A stretch of 64,000 nucleotides of DNA, taken from positions 896,806 through 960,805 of the forward strand of contig NZ_CP017077.1 of NCBI RefSeq assembly GCF_001742225.1. Direction: 5' to 3'. Position 1 is the stretch's first letter; each line of letters opens with the position of its first letter. This document shows, piece by piece, positions 34,973-42,572 of this stretch. The notes under the pieces were generated by a model. It was not told where the DNA came from and did no database searches. It saw nothing but the letters and a program-made list of their open reading frames with translations. The translations under genes and the position numbers were made by a program. The stretch is from Novosphingobium resinovorum. GTDB taxonomy: Bacteria > Pseudomonadota > Alphaproteobacteria > Sphingomonadales > Sphingomonadaceae.

Positions 34973-36737
34973 TGTCTGCTGATGCCTGGCTGCGCCCGCT
35001 CCACGCACGCAGCCAGGCCTCGACATCCACAATCGTCATGATGCGATTGAATTCGGGTGTATCATGCAGACGCTCATGGCCGAGGGCAACAGGGATGGAA
35101 TTCATGTCAAGCATGCCATGCGTTGCAAGCATTCCCTCGCTCAGCATGTCCCGGATTTGTGCCCTGCGGGTTTCGAAAATCTTGGCTGCGAAGCCATCGG
35201 GAGTTCCCTTGGAGCGCCGGGTTACTATCTGCTGCGGCAGGATGTCAGTGAAGGCAGCTCGCGCCACCGAGCGATTACGTCCACCTTGGAACCACATCCA
35301 GGTCGGCACGCGAAGGCACGTCTCAATCACCGGCTGACTCAAGAGCGGCCAAAGTGTCGGCAGCGTTCGGGCCTCTCCATGCCCTTCAATATGGTTCTGG
35401 ACGTGCATGACCCAAGCAATGTGTGCCGCCTTCCCAGGGAGCGTGCCTGGTGGTGCATCAAGCCAGGGATGATGCGCTACTGCTCCCAGACCTGCAGCGC
35501 CAGGAGCCAGATAGCTCGAAGTCTCTGGCCAGACATAACCGTGCCGGGAGGACATCTGACGCCTTAATGAACGCCGGAACACCTCCCAGACGCTCACACC
35601 GGCGACCATGCTTACATCGATAGCCGTCTTGGCCAGCCCTCGGCTGAGACCCTCGACACGATACCGGTCAACCACTGGAAGCACGTTATGCATGAGGCAA
35701 AAGACATTGTCTCCTCCTCCTCCGCTGAAGAAGGCGTCGGCGTGGCGCGCGTCCGCCAGTTCTTGGAAGAGAGCGTTTGTCGATTGCGCAAAGGCCCTGG
35801 CGGTGGGCCGGGGTAAGTGAGCCGCCTTCGATATAGTCAAATCAACAAGATCCAGACTTTCAAAGCATGCATGGAGATCACGGCCTATCGCGGTTGCAAT
35901 GACGCTGGCATAGGCTCGTTCGTCACCGCGCGGGTCCTGGGTAACCATTGTCGCAAGGGTCACGTCGACCTCGCACTCCGAGAGGCAAGCCGCCACGATT
36001 GAAGAGTCCAAGCCACCGCTAACGCCCAGAACCGACCGCCGTGTTTCGCGCGCAAGCGCGCGCACCGCGCTTCTGACTGTCTGCCCCACTGCGACAACAG
36101 CATCTTCATAGCGCGTGAATTGCCTCTCGCGACCTGCAAAGGACCACGGAGACCAGACGCAGGCGGGTTTCTCATTCGACCTCCCCAGCCTGAAAACTTG
36201 GCTCGCCAAAAGTTCCTTCACGTCGGCGAGGCAGGTTTGCGCGGCCCTTAGTCCAACTCTTCGCAGGTGCGCATCGATGCCTGTCCAGTCGATTGCAGCA
36301 CTCGCGAGGCCCAGCTGGACCAGGAGGTCGGCATCGGAACTGAATGCCGTGATCTTTGGGCCCGAGGTAAAATAGCACGGCAGGGCGCCCGATGGGTCGC
36401 GCATAACGTCAATGTCGCCGCCCGTCACGTCGACGCAAACCGCGAGGTAGCTGCCCCAGACCAGTTCGGGAAGAACCGCGGCGCCGCCAATACCGACACA
36501 CGCTTGCTGCGCTTCGGACAGCCGCGTTATCCTCGCGCCATCGGGCGCGAACATCGTGCCGAGCAGGAAGCCGCCGCTTGCTATTTCGACGACAGCTGAA
36601 GGTGTATCGGTGAATAGCGCAATACGGGAGGACGACGCCACCGCCACGAACTCGTCGCCAAGCTTCGCCAGCCTCTTGGTTACGGCGTCAACCAGTGACG
36701 ACGGCGGTGCACCCGCCAGAAGAAGGTAGCGTACCAT
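34956..36737 (-). CDS. Lasso peptide cyclase (asparagine synthetase-like, C protein)
   Basis: ATP-dependent macrolactam synthetase that activates the ring Asp/Glu side chain and joins it to the core Gly1. The 593-aa protein has an inactive glutaminase-like N-terminal half without the Cys2 nucleophile (starts MVRYLLL). The C-terminal synthetase domain has the PP-loop SGGLDSS at 240-246 and the GGGGDNVF segment. Its start overlaps the B gene stop (TGATG), and its 3' end overlaps the isopeptidase gene by 17 nt on the other strand. It is the last gene of the A1-A2-B-C operon. Confidence 0.9.
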   Translation of the reverse strand: MVRYLLLAGAPPSSLVDAVTKRLAKLGDEFVAVASSSRIALFTDTPSAVVEIASGGFLLGTMFAPDGARITRLSEAQQACVGIGGAAVLPELVWGSYLAVCVDVTGGDIDVMRDPSGALPCYFTSGPKITAFSSDADLLVQLGLASAAIDWTGIDAHLRRVGLRAAQTCLADVKELLASQVFRLGRSNEKPACVWSPWSFAGRERQFTRYEDAVVAVGQTVRSAVRALARETRRSVLGVSGGLDSSIVAACLSECEVDVTLATMVTQDPRGDERAYASVIATAIGRDLHACFESLDLVDLTISKAAHLPRPTARAFAQSTNALFQELADARHADAFFSGGGGDNVFCLMHNVLPVVDRYRVEGLSRGLAKTAIDVSMVAGVSVWEVFRRSLRRQMSSRHGYVWPETSSYLAPGAAGLGAVAHHPWLDAPPGTLPGKAAHIAWVMHVQNHIEGHGEARTLPTLWPLLSQPVIETCLRVPTWMWFQGGRNRSVARAAFTDILPQQIVTRRSKGTPDGFAAKIFETRRAQIRDMLSEGMLATHGMLDMNSIPVALGHERLHDTPEFNRIMTIVDVEAWLRAWSGRSQASADIKSLL

Positions 36738-37435
36738 CAGATCACGAGAATCGGCTTGAAGGCGCGAACCTCATCCAGACTATCGTTCAAGACGGTCGTA
36801 CCCGCCTGCGCCCAGCAATGGGCTTTGAACGGATTGCGCATCACGCCGATTACGAGATCGCAGGCAAAGCCCGTGGCCAGCAGTTCTCCGACCAACGCCA
36901 CGGACCTTGCAAGGCAGCGCCCATGAGCAGGCAGGAACATGCCGGACCAGTAGTGCGCGGTCAGGCGGTGACAGGGGAGCAGCTGGGATTCACGCGGAAC
37001 GAGCGTGGCCTTACGCTGCTGGATTTGCAGCACAACCTCACAAAGGGGTTGTGCACGTAACCGTGACCCGGCCGAGACAATCCGTGCAGCACTGCGCACA
37101 GCAGGCATCCAAACGCGGCTCGGTAGAGTGTCGAGCCAGCTGGTCTCGACCACGGCGCATGGTTCACACAACTGCGCACGGATGCGGTCATGACCAACCG
37201 GCAGCAGCCCACGTTCGATCAGCGGCCGCAGCATCCAGGAGTCGCGTTCGCTCAGCTCCGCCCCTGTACATATCCGCTCGAGCGCAGCGCTGCTGGCGAC
37301 ACCGGCCGCAACATAGTGGTCGTTAGCGAGATCCAGAAAGATCGCCTGACCATCCACAAACGTGAAACTCACCGCTGGCAACATCAGCGTACTCCGGGAA
37401 AAGACAGCAAGGTGCTGGCTGTAATCAGTCGTCAT
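36737..37435 (-). CDS. Lasso leader-binding and protease protein (fused B1-B2)
   Basis: 232-aa fusion. The N-terminal 1-90 part is PqqD-like (FTFVDGQAIFLDLANDHYVAAG) and should bind the leader. The C-terminal half is a transglutaminase-like cysteine protease with C174 (HGRCLARSVALVGEL), H206 (KAHCW) and D218 (VLNDSLDE). It would remove the leader at the Lys-Gly junction after the conserved Thr. The ATG at 37435 sits inside the last codons of the second precursor gene, an 11-nt overlap, so translation is probably coupled. Confidence 0.9.
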   Translation of the reverse strand: MTTDYSQHLAVFSRSTLMLPAVSFTFVDGQAIFLDLANDHYVAAGVASSAALERICTGAELSERDSWMLRPLIERGLLPVGHDRIRAQLCEPCAVVETSWLDTLPSRVWMPAVRSAARIVSAGSRLRAQPLCEVVLQIQQRKATLVPRESQLLPCHRLTAHYWSGMFLPAHGRCLARSVALVGELLATGFACDLVIGVMRNPFKAHCWAQAGTTVLNDSLDEVRAFKPILVI

Positions 37436-37556
37436 GCATTCCGTAGGGATAGCCGGTCCCGACGAATTCAATGAACGGCCCAGGAGGACCTTTCGTGCAG
37501 GCAATTACCGAACCCAGTTCGATGATCTCATTGGCCGAAGCTTTGTTGACGCCCAT
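37425..37556 (-). CDS. Lasso peptide precursor A2, 43 aa
   Basis: Found by translating the minus strand upstream of the B gene; AAAGGA lies 7 nt before the ATG. The leader is 22 aa with IIELGS and ends CTK, giving the T at -2 typical of proteobacterial lasso precursors. The predicted 21-aa core starts GPPGPFIEF and ends MHDD. Gly1 and Glu8 would form an 8-residue ring. There is no core cysteine, so class II. GPPG-type cores with Glu8 recall subterisin from Novosphingobium. The stop lies inside the B gene start region. Confidence 0.88.
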   Translation of the reverse strand: MGVNKASANEIIELGSVIACTKGPPGPFIEFVGTGYPYGMHDD

Positions 37557-37584
37557 TTCGTGATCCTTTCGGAGTGAGCAGATG

Positions 37585-37610
37585 CCGGCGCGCGCAAGGG
37601 CGCGCGCCGG
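37585..37610 (-). promoter_or_regulatory. Hairpin between the two precursor genes
   Basis: A perfect 11-bp stem with a 4-nt loop (CCGGCGCGCGC / GCGCGCGCCGG) begins 6 nt after the A1 stop. There is no T-tract, so it more likely stabilises or partially terminates the A1 message than ends it fully. That would keep precursor levels above those of the enzymes. Confidence 0.65.
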
Positions 37611-37616
37611 TCTTGG

Positions 37617-37748
37617 TCACTCGTCGGTAAGGCCGGTGGCGAGGCTCTTGCCGACGTTGTCGTCGATCACCCCGGGAGGCCCCTTGGTCTCGATGCTGGC
37701 CATCCCCAGTTCGATGACTTCGTCGAGCAGTTCGTCATTGCGATCCAT
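37617..37748 (-). CDS. Lasso peptide precursor A1, 43 aa
   Basis: First gene of the biosynthetic operon; AAAGGAAG lies 5 nt before the ATG. The leader (22 aa) is MDRNDELLDE then VIELG and ends ETK, sharing the IELG block and TK end with A2. The predicted 21-aa core starts GPPGVIDDN and ends TGLTDE. Asp8 is the likely ring acid (8-residue ring); Asp7 is the alternative. The length is identical to A2, but the core differs in the variable ring positions, loop and tail. Confidence 0.88.
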   Translation of the reverse strand: MDRNDELLDEVIELGMASIETKGPPGVIDDNVGKSLATGLTDE

Positions 37749-37865
37749 GACAACTTCCTTTCTTCGAAACTGCACAATTGCAGCAACGAAGATGATGTGA
37801 TCGGAAGTGCATATACCGAAGGTTATAAGCTCTCGTCTTCGTTAACGTGTACGTCTACCCGCACG
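37749..37865 (-). promoter_or_regulatory. Promoter region of the lasso operon
   Basis: A 117-nt AT-richer spacer between the GntR gene and precursor A1, containing TATAAC- and TATATG-like hexamers and several closely spaced ACGT elements including GTTAAC. This is the likely site of operon control, but I could not fix a -35/-10 pair. Confidence 0.4.
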
Positions 37866-38492
37866 TCACACGTCCAAGGTTCCCCCAACAGCGAGCGTCA
37901 ACAAGCGGACCTGCTGCAACCGGCGGCGATGATACGACGAGATGGCGGCGGAAAGCCGGCGATGATCTTCCCCCGTCGCGAGATCGAGGAGTACGGCGAG
38001 TTCCTCGGCCGCACGCGGAAGGTGGTCGATTTCCTTTAGTCGCACCCGCCGCAAGCTTTCGCCTGCCGTTGCAATCGCATGTTCGAGATTGCGATTCGGT
38101 GCTGGAAAGCAGAGGCCTGAGAAGAACATCTCCGCCGTCGCCGCATAGGATTCCGGAGATTCAATCACGGACTCGCTATCAAGCGCTATGGACCGCATCG
38201 TCCGCGGCCGGCGCGCCAACGCAAGCTTCATCAAATGCTCATGCCAGAGATAAATATCTCGTAATGAAGCAGGGGTAATATCCGGCAGCATGTACCCGAT
38301 CTGGGCACCGGTAAGAAGAAGCCGCTCTCCAACCAGGCGGTTCACACTGTCTCGTACGGGAGCGATGCTGACGTCGAAATCGCGTGCGATCCGAGTAATG
38401 ACGATCTCGCTACCAGGACGATACAAACCACGCAGTATGTCTGAACGCAGCTGCGTGTATACGCGGTCGGTTGCGATGGCCAATGGTGCCAA
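37866..38492 (-). CDS. GntR-family regulator (FadR-like)
   Basis: 208-aa transcription factor. The winged helix is at about 8-72 (YTQLRSDILRGLYRPGSEIVI, ARDFDVSIAPVRDSVNRL), followed by a helical FCD-type ligand-binding domain. It is on the same strand and 117 nt upstream of precursor A1, so it is the natural candidate regulator of the lasso operon. The ligand is unknown. Confidence 0.8.
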   Translation of the reverse strand: MAPLAIATDRVYTQLRSDILRGLYRPGSEIVITRIARDFDVSIAPVRDSVNRLVGERLLLTGAQIGYMLPDITPASLRDIYLWHEHLMKLALARRPRTMRSIALDSESVIESPESYAATAEMFFSGLCFPAPNRNLEHAIATAGESLRRVRLKEIDHLPRAAEELAVLLDLATGEDHRRLSAAISSYHRRRLQQVRLLTLAVGGTLDV

Positions 38493-38641
38493 GGTCAGTC
38501 CTCCAGATCAAGAGGCAGCGACGTGACGATGCAATTCATACGTGGCCCATTGATGCAGCGGACCCGAGTGCTCCCGCACAAACGGGAGACCTTTGCCGGC
38601 AGCGATCCGAATGTCGTTCTGGCTCAAGCACACACGGCAAA

Positions 38642-39085
38642 TCACTGACCTGTTGACCGAAAGCTTGCCCCGCGCCTGTGCAGATCGTCAAGAAGATGAT
38701 CCATTGCTGTCATGGCTCGAGGGCGAAGTGAAACCAGTGTTCTGCGATGATCCGCTTCGTCGTGCCCGCGTTCAACAAGGTCTTGTCGCTCAAGCGTCGC
38801 GGCCAGGCGATGAGAAGCCGCGGGAGAAAGCCGGGAGACCAAGGCCGATTGATAAAGCGCCCGGCCTTCCAAAGCCGCAAGGTACAGATCGAGAAGAATC
38901 TCCCATCGCGGACTCGCGAGCTGATTGCCATCGAAGATTTTGGTCACGAGCGCCTGTTCTGCCAGCAGCAGGCGGCACAGCTCACCATGTTCAAGGCGCA
39001 AGGAATCTCGCGAAGGTCCATTGGCTGGCGGTTCCTGGTCATCGTCAGTCAAGGAATGAGCCCCACACCGACCATCTGATAGCAT
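38642..39085 (-). CDS. MarR-like winged-helix protein, 147 aa
   Basis: The central part, SPRWEILLDLYLAALEG..QSALVSRLSPAASHRLAATLERQDLVERGHDEADHRR, is a MarR-type winged helix with the DHRR wing signature. Start ATG 39085 lies 14 nt after the XRE gene stop, so the two are probably co-transcribed. It is similar in layout to the gene at 936-1331. Control of the lasso locus is possible but unproven. Confidence 0.65.
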   Translation of the reverse strand: MLSDGRCGAHSLTDDDQEPPANGPSRDSLRLEHGELCRLLLAEQALVTKIFDGNQLASPRWEILLDLYLAALEGRALYQSALVSRLSPAASHRLAATLERQDLVERGHDEADHRRTLVSLRPRAMTAMDHLLDDLHRRGASFRSTGQ

Positions 39086-39099
39086 GACGCCGCATCTGC

Positions 39100-39528
39100 T
39101 TACGGCCCTTCGAGGTCGATGACCGGGCTGCGCGCAATGGCAGGGCCGGGGCGCAGTTGACGCGCGACAGATGCCACATAGTAGTCACCGATGCTGGCGA
39201 TGCAGTGCTCGTCGAGATCACCGGGATCATCGAGAAGCAGTGCGAGAGGAAACTTCACTTCGTGCTCCATGAAGAGCAGCGGTACGAATAGATGCGATGC
39301 TCCAAGGCCAAGCGCGAATGCGCAGCGCAGATGGTTGTCGAATGTGGAACAGGGATTGCCTGCTTCTATCTCCCGCAACCACCTAACCCCTATTCCCGTA
39401 CTGATGGAAAGTTGGCGCTGAGTAATATGTGAGTGCTTCCTTCGCTCTTCGATCAAACGCCCTGACACCTGTCTCACCTGCTCCAAACGTTCGGGCACCG
39501 GCGCGACAACTTTACTCAGTGCAGGCAT
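39100..39528 (-). CDS. XRE-family helix-turn-helix regulator, 142 aa
   Basis: The helix-turn-helix is at about 22-75 (VSGRLIEERRKHSHITQRQLSISTGIGVRWLREIEAG), followed by a C-terminal part with no known domain (DHLFVP, LDEHCIASIGDYYVASVARQL). It is the first gene of a two-gene minus-strand unit with the MarR-like gene. Confidence 0.75.
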   Translation of the reverse strand: MPALSKVVAPVPERLEQVRQVSGRLIEERRKHSHITQRQLSISTGIGVRWLREIEAGNPCSTFDNHLRCAFALGLGASHLFVPLLFMEHEVKFPLALLLDDPGDLDEHCIASIGDYYVASVARQLRPGPAIARSPVIDLEGP

Positions 39529-39957
39529 GCACTACCCTCCTCATAAATCCGGTGTGAGCTCTCCCGCGCATATTTCCTTACAGAGTGATTTCAGTCCGGA
39601 CAGTCGTCAAAGGGAATTCTTCTCAATCTGAGATGCAAACCAAAGGCGCTCGCGGCATTCCCGAATCCATTTGGTATCGGCAATGCTGTCACCAGGCACG
39701 GCCGCTTGGCGAACTCTTTGAAGGCAGGAAAGCGAACAATCCAGTTCGCGTCCGGGCACCCAGTACTCGTTGCGGTCTCAGGACTGCCGTATGAGGCTGC
39801 CGCAGTGCCTCTGGCGGCAGCCTCAGGACCTCCCCGCTTGATTATCGCTCCTGACCATACGCATCATTCCCATGTTGAATTCCTGAGCGGCGCCGCGCTC
39901 GGCGATCTCCAGGGAAACCTGCAAGACACTCTCCGCTCTTCCGCCAAGGAGGCCAGT
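39529..39957. other. Intergenic stretch before the transfer operon
   Basis: About 430 bases, probably holding the divergent promoters of the XRE regulator and the transfer operon. No gene can be supported. Confidence 0.4.
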
Positions 39958-40236
39958 ATGGGATCGATACTCAGGACATTGCCCGCAATGCCCCTTCTCG
40001 TATCCGCGGTCGAGCTACTCGCTTGCGCAGGGCAGGACAGACCTGCTCCGCTCCCCCACCCTCGTTTTCAGCGAGTGGAGTGGGCGGCGGACCAGTTCGT
40101 TGTTCGGCAGCAAGGCCCTGGGTCATGGGATGCGCTGCCGCGTAGCGAAACCATGGCGGCGGCAGGCCATGTGCACCTGGATCATTCTCTTCTGGATAAG
40201 CCCATTCAAAACAAACTTGGAAAGCATAGGCGATGA
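39958..40236 (+). CDS. Predicted small lipoprotein at the head of the transfer operon
   Basis: 92 aa. AAGGAGG lies 5 nt before ATG 39958, a strong ribosome site. The sequence begins MGSILRTLPAMPLLVSAVEL and continues LACAG, a lipobox with C23 as the modified cysteine. The mature part is short, polar and unrecognised, ending KLGKHRR. Its stop overlaps the dsbC-like start (ATGA), the same coupling used throughout the transfer operon. It may be an entry-exclusion-type lipoprotein, but that is only a guess from position. Confidence 0.5.
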   Translation: MGSILRTLPAMPLLVSAVELLACAGQDRPAPLPHPRFQRVEWAADQFVVRQQGPGSWDALPRSETMAAAGHVHLDHSLLDKPIQNKLGKHRR

Positions 40237-41033
40237 GAACTGTCAGCAAGTACATAGTCTGTCTGAATGCTACAATATTCAGCACAATTTCGTGCGTTGT
40301 ACCAGCCGTAGGGCAGGACGGTGCGTCACACCGCGATATCTCCGCGCTAGCAGACACCGCGCAACGCAGATTGCAGCAGACTTTCACGAACCTGCGCTTC
40401 GAGGACTTCGGCCCGGCACCAGTTACGGGGCCGATCTATCAGGCCATCGCGGGCGGCAAGGTCGTCTACTACGCCCCCGAAAGCGACATGATCCTGTTTG
40501 CCGCGGTGTACGACAAGAACGGCGTTAATCTCACTGCCCTTGCTCAGGACGCCAGCGCGCGGCGGCGGATCGGCACGCTCGACCCGAAGGGCGCTCTTGC
40601 CATCGGCCCAGCGGACGCGCCTACGGTCATCGAGTTTACCGATCCCGACTGCCCATTCTGCCGCGCCCTCGACAAGTTCTGGGCCGCAAAGGAGGCTGAA
40701 GGCAAACCGGTGCGGCGGCTGATCTACTTCGTGAGCGGCATCCATCCCCACGCGGCGGCGAAGGCGGAGCACATCCTGTGCTCACCGGACCCTGCAGCAG
40801 AGTTCGAACGCATTTATGCCGGCTCGGTACCAGGCCCCTTGCGGACCTGCCCCGAGGGTCACGCGCGTGTCGCGAAGAACAGCGAGGAGGTCGGCAAGAT
40901 GGGCATAGCTGCAACGCCGACGCTGATCGTGGACGGCCGGTTGATTTCGGGTTTTCAGCAGGCCGAACTGGACGAGTTTCTCTCCAAACCCAAGGCCACG
41001 CTCGAGGCGGAGCCGGCAAGCCATTCTCCCTGA
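40233..41033 (+). CDS. DsbC-like periplasmic thiol-disulfide isomerase
   Basis: 266 aa, with a signal peptide, a short dimerisation-like N-terminal part and a thioredoxin fold with the active site CPFC (C140-C143) and the cis-Pro loop AATPTLIVDG. In F-type systems such isomerases fold disulfide-rich partners. Here TraN, TraU and others downstream are cysteine-rich. Confidence 0.85.
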   Translation: MRTVSKYIVCLNATIFSTISCVVPAVGQDGASHRDISALADTAQRRLQQTFTNLRFEDFGPAPVTGPIYQAIAGGKVVYYAPESDMILFAAVYDKNGVNLTALAQDASARRRIGTLDPKGALAIGPADAPTVIEFTDPDCPFCRALDKFWAAKEAEGKPVRRLIYFVSGIHPHAAAKAEHILCSPDPAAEFERIYAGSVPGPLRTCPEGHARVAKNSEEVGKMGIAATPTLIVDGRLISGFQQAELDEFLSKPKATLEAEPASHSP

Positions 41034-41219
41034 GGCGCCTCGCCCAGAGGCGGAAGCAATCGCCCCGCCCCGGCACCTCTGACATCGAAGGCATGAGTTT
41101 CAGGCGGCCGCGCCCCTTCCTGGGGAGCTGTCCTGCGCCGCCGCCGGCTGCCCTGGATGAATGTCCACGACAACCGGCTTCCAGCCGGACGGCTCCCCAA
41201 CAGGACTGGAGTACAGACC

Positions 41220-41534
41220 ATGAGGTCCATCACTGCAAAGCGCCTTCTCACCTGCGCCGACGTTGGCATCCCGCTGCTCCTCGCTCTCACGATCGCGGGC
41301 GCCGCGCAGGCCTTTACGGCCCCGGCGGCCGGCGACCTGGGCTACGACATCTACGACATCGTCGTGAATCAGGGGGTCAAGGGGCCGCTCGGCTTCGTCG
41401 CCGGGGTCGCTGCCTTCCTCTTCGGCGTATCGCGGCTGTTTTCCAACATCATGGTCGGCATCCCGACGATCGTCGCGGCGGTGTGCCTCATCAAATCCGA
41501 CACCATTCTGCAGACCTTCGGAATGGTGATCTGA
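41220..41534 (+). CDS. TraA-like pilin precursor
   Basis: 104-aa precursor. The start (MRSITAKRLLTCADVGIPLLLALTIAGAAQA) is a long leader ending AAQAF, followed by a small protein with two hydrophobic helices (GPLGFVAGVAAFLFGVSRLF and IMVGIPTIVAAVCLI) and a short cytoplasmic loop. This is the layout of conjugative TraA/VirB2 pilins. It lies at the TraA position, just upstream of traL, with hairpins in between. Confidence 0.75.
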   Translation: MRSITAKRLLTCADVGIPLLLALTIAGAAQAFTAPAAGDLGYDIYDIVVNQGVKGPLGFVAGVAAFLFGVSRLFSNIMVGIPTIVAAVCLIKSDTILQTFGMVI

Positions 41535-41595
41535 GCAATCGGGCACAGCCTCGCGCAACGACGCTCAGTCCGCGCGTGAGACCGTGCCCTCCGAG

Positions 41596-41637
41596 CCGGG
41601 CAACAGCCCGGATAACCGACACCCGGCCCGGCCGGGC
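41596..41637 (+). promoter_or_regulatory. Hairpins between pilin and traL
   Basis: Two GC stems: CCGGGC-AACA-GCCCGG (41596-41611) and CCCGGCC-C-GGCCGGG (41623-41637). There is no T-tract. They probably stabilise the pilin message or reduce read-through so that pilin exceeds the assembly proteins. Confidence 0.5.
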
Positions 41638-41664
41638 TGTCTGTGAAGCAGGAGGAGAAGAGCC

Positions 41665-41931
41665 GTGGATGAACGCCTGCCCCAGTACCTTCACCGCCCC
41701 GTCCAGATTCTCTGGTTCGGTTCGGACGAGTTCGTGCTGGTCATGTCGACCATCTTCGTTGCCGTCATTGTCGGAGGAGTGATCGGCTGGACGCTCATCG
41801 CGGCTCTTCTCCTTTTCATACCCTGGAAGCGGACCAAGCCCCGCGGCTTCATTCCGCATCTCGCCTGGCGCTGGGGACTTGTCTCCTTTCGAGGCTACCC
41901 CGGCCCTACCCAGCGGCGGTTCTTCGAGTGA
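41665..41931 (+). CDS. traL: TraL, F-type pilus assembly inner-membrane protein
   Basis: 88 aa, starting at GTG 7 nt after GGAGGAG. Pattern DERLPQYLHRPVQILWFGSDEF, then a hydrophobic hairpin (about 25-50) and PRGFIPHLAWRWGL, which matches TraL of F-like transfer systems. The TraL stop overlaps the traE start (GTGA). Confidence 0.9.
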   Translation: MDERLPQYLHRPVQILWFGSDEFVLVMSTIFVAVIVGGVIGWTLIAALLLFIPWKRTKPRGFIPHLAWRWGLVSFRGYPGPTQRRFFE

Positions 41932-42572
41932 GCGGGGACAAAATCATGGAGCAGGCAGCCCCTCGCCGCCCTGACCCGCTGGCCGGCAAGCCCGCCAGCT
42001 GGGGGATCCATCGCTACCTTCAGGGCTCATCGAACCTTTTCGAGGAGAACCGCCTGCTCAAGTTCGCGATTCTGGGGCTTTTGGGTATCACCGCGGTCCT
42101 CGGCATTGTGATCTACAGCGCGAACCGGAACCAGCGAACCGTGGTCGTTCCCTTCGGCGCCGGCGGCGATCTCTACGTAACCGGCGACAAGCCTTCGCCG
42201 CAATACCTGCGCAGCATGACGCGCAACATCGTCAGTCTCGCCGGAACCTATTCGGCCTACTCGGCGGACCGGCAGTTCCAGGAATTGCTCGCCATCACGC
42301 ACCCGTCTGCATTCGGCAGCCTGCGGGACAGCCTCAATGCAATTCTCGACGAACTCTCGGGCAATCCCACGCTGTCGATCGCTACCTACATCCGGCCCGA
42401 TCAGCCCGTGCTTCTGACTTCCAGCAGTATCGCCGTGCCGGTCGAGAAAGTGCGCGTCATCGGCGGCGTCATCCGCAAGTTCCGCGGCACGCTGAAAATC
42501 GGCTTTGCCGTCGAGGCAGGGCGCTTCTGGCTGACCTCGCTCAAAGAGGAGAACTTCGATGCGCACCAGTAG
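41928..42572 (+). CDS. traE: TraE, VirB5/VirB8-type assembly protein
   Basis: 214 aa with one membrane helix at about 46-65 (LKFAILGLLGITAVLGIVIYS) and a periplasmic domain. The position and length match F-type TraE. Starts by GTGA overlap with traL and overlaps traK by 14 nt. Confidence 0.9.
   Translation: MSGDKIMEQAAPRRPDPLAGKPASWGIHRYLQGSSNLFEENRLLKFAILGLLGITAVLGIVIYSANRNQRTVVVPFGAGGDLYVTGDKPSPQYLRSMTRNIVSLAGTYSAYSADRQFQELLAITHPSAFGSLRDSLNAILDELSGNPTLSIATYIRPDQPVLLTSSSIAVPVEKVRVIGGVIRKFRGTLKIGFAVEAGRFWLTSLKEENFDAHQ

Noticed and set aside
39971..40387. 138-codon minus-strand frame opposite the small lipoprotein
   Set aside because: The plus strand has a strong ribosome site and ATGA coupling; the minus frame crosses into the dsbC-like gene.
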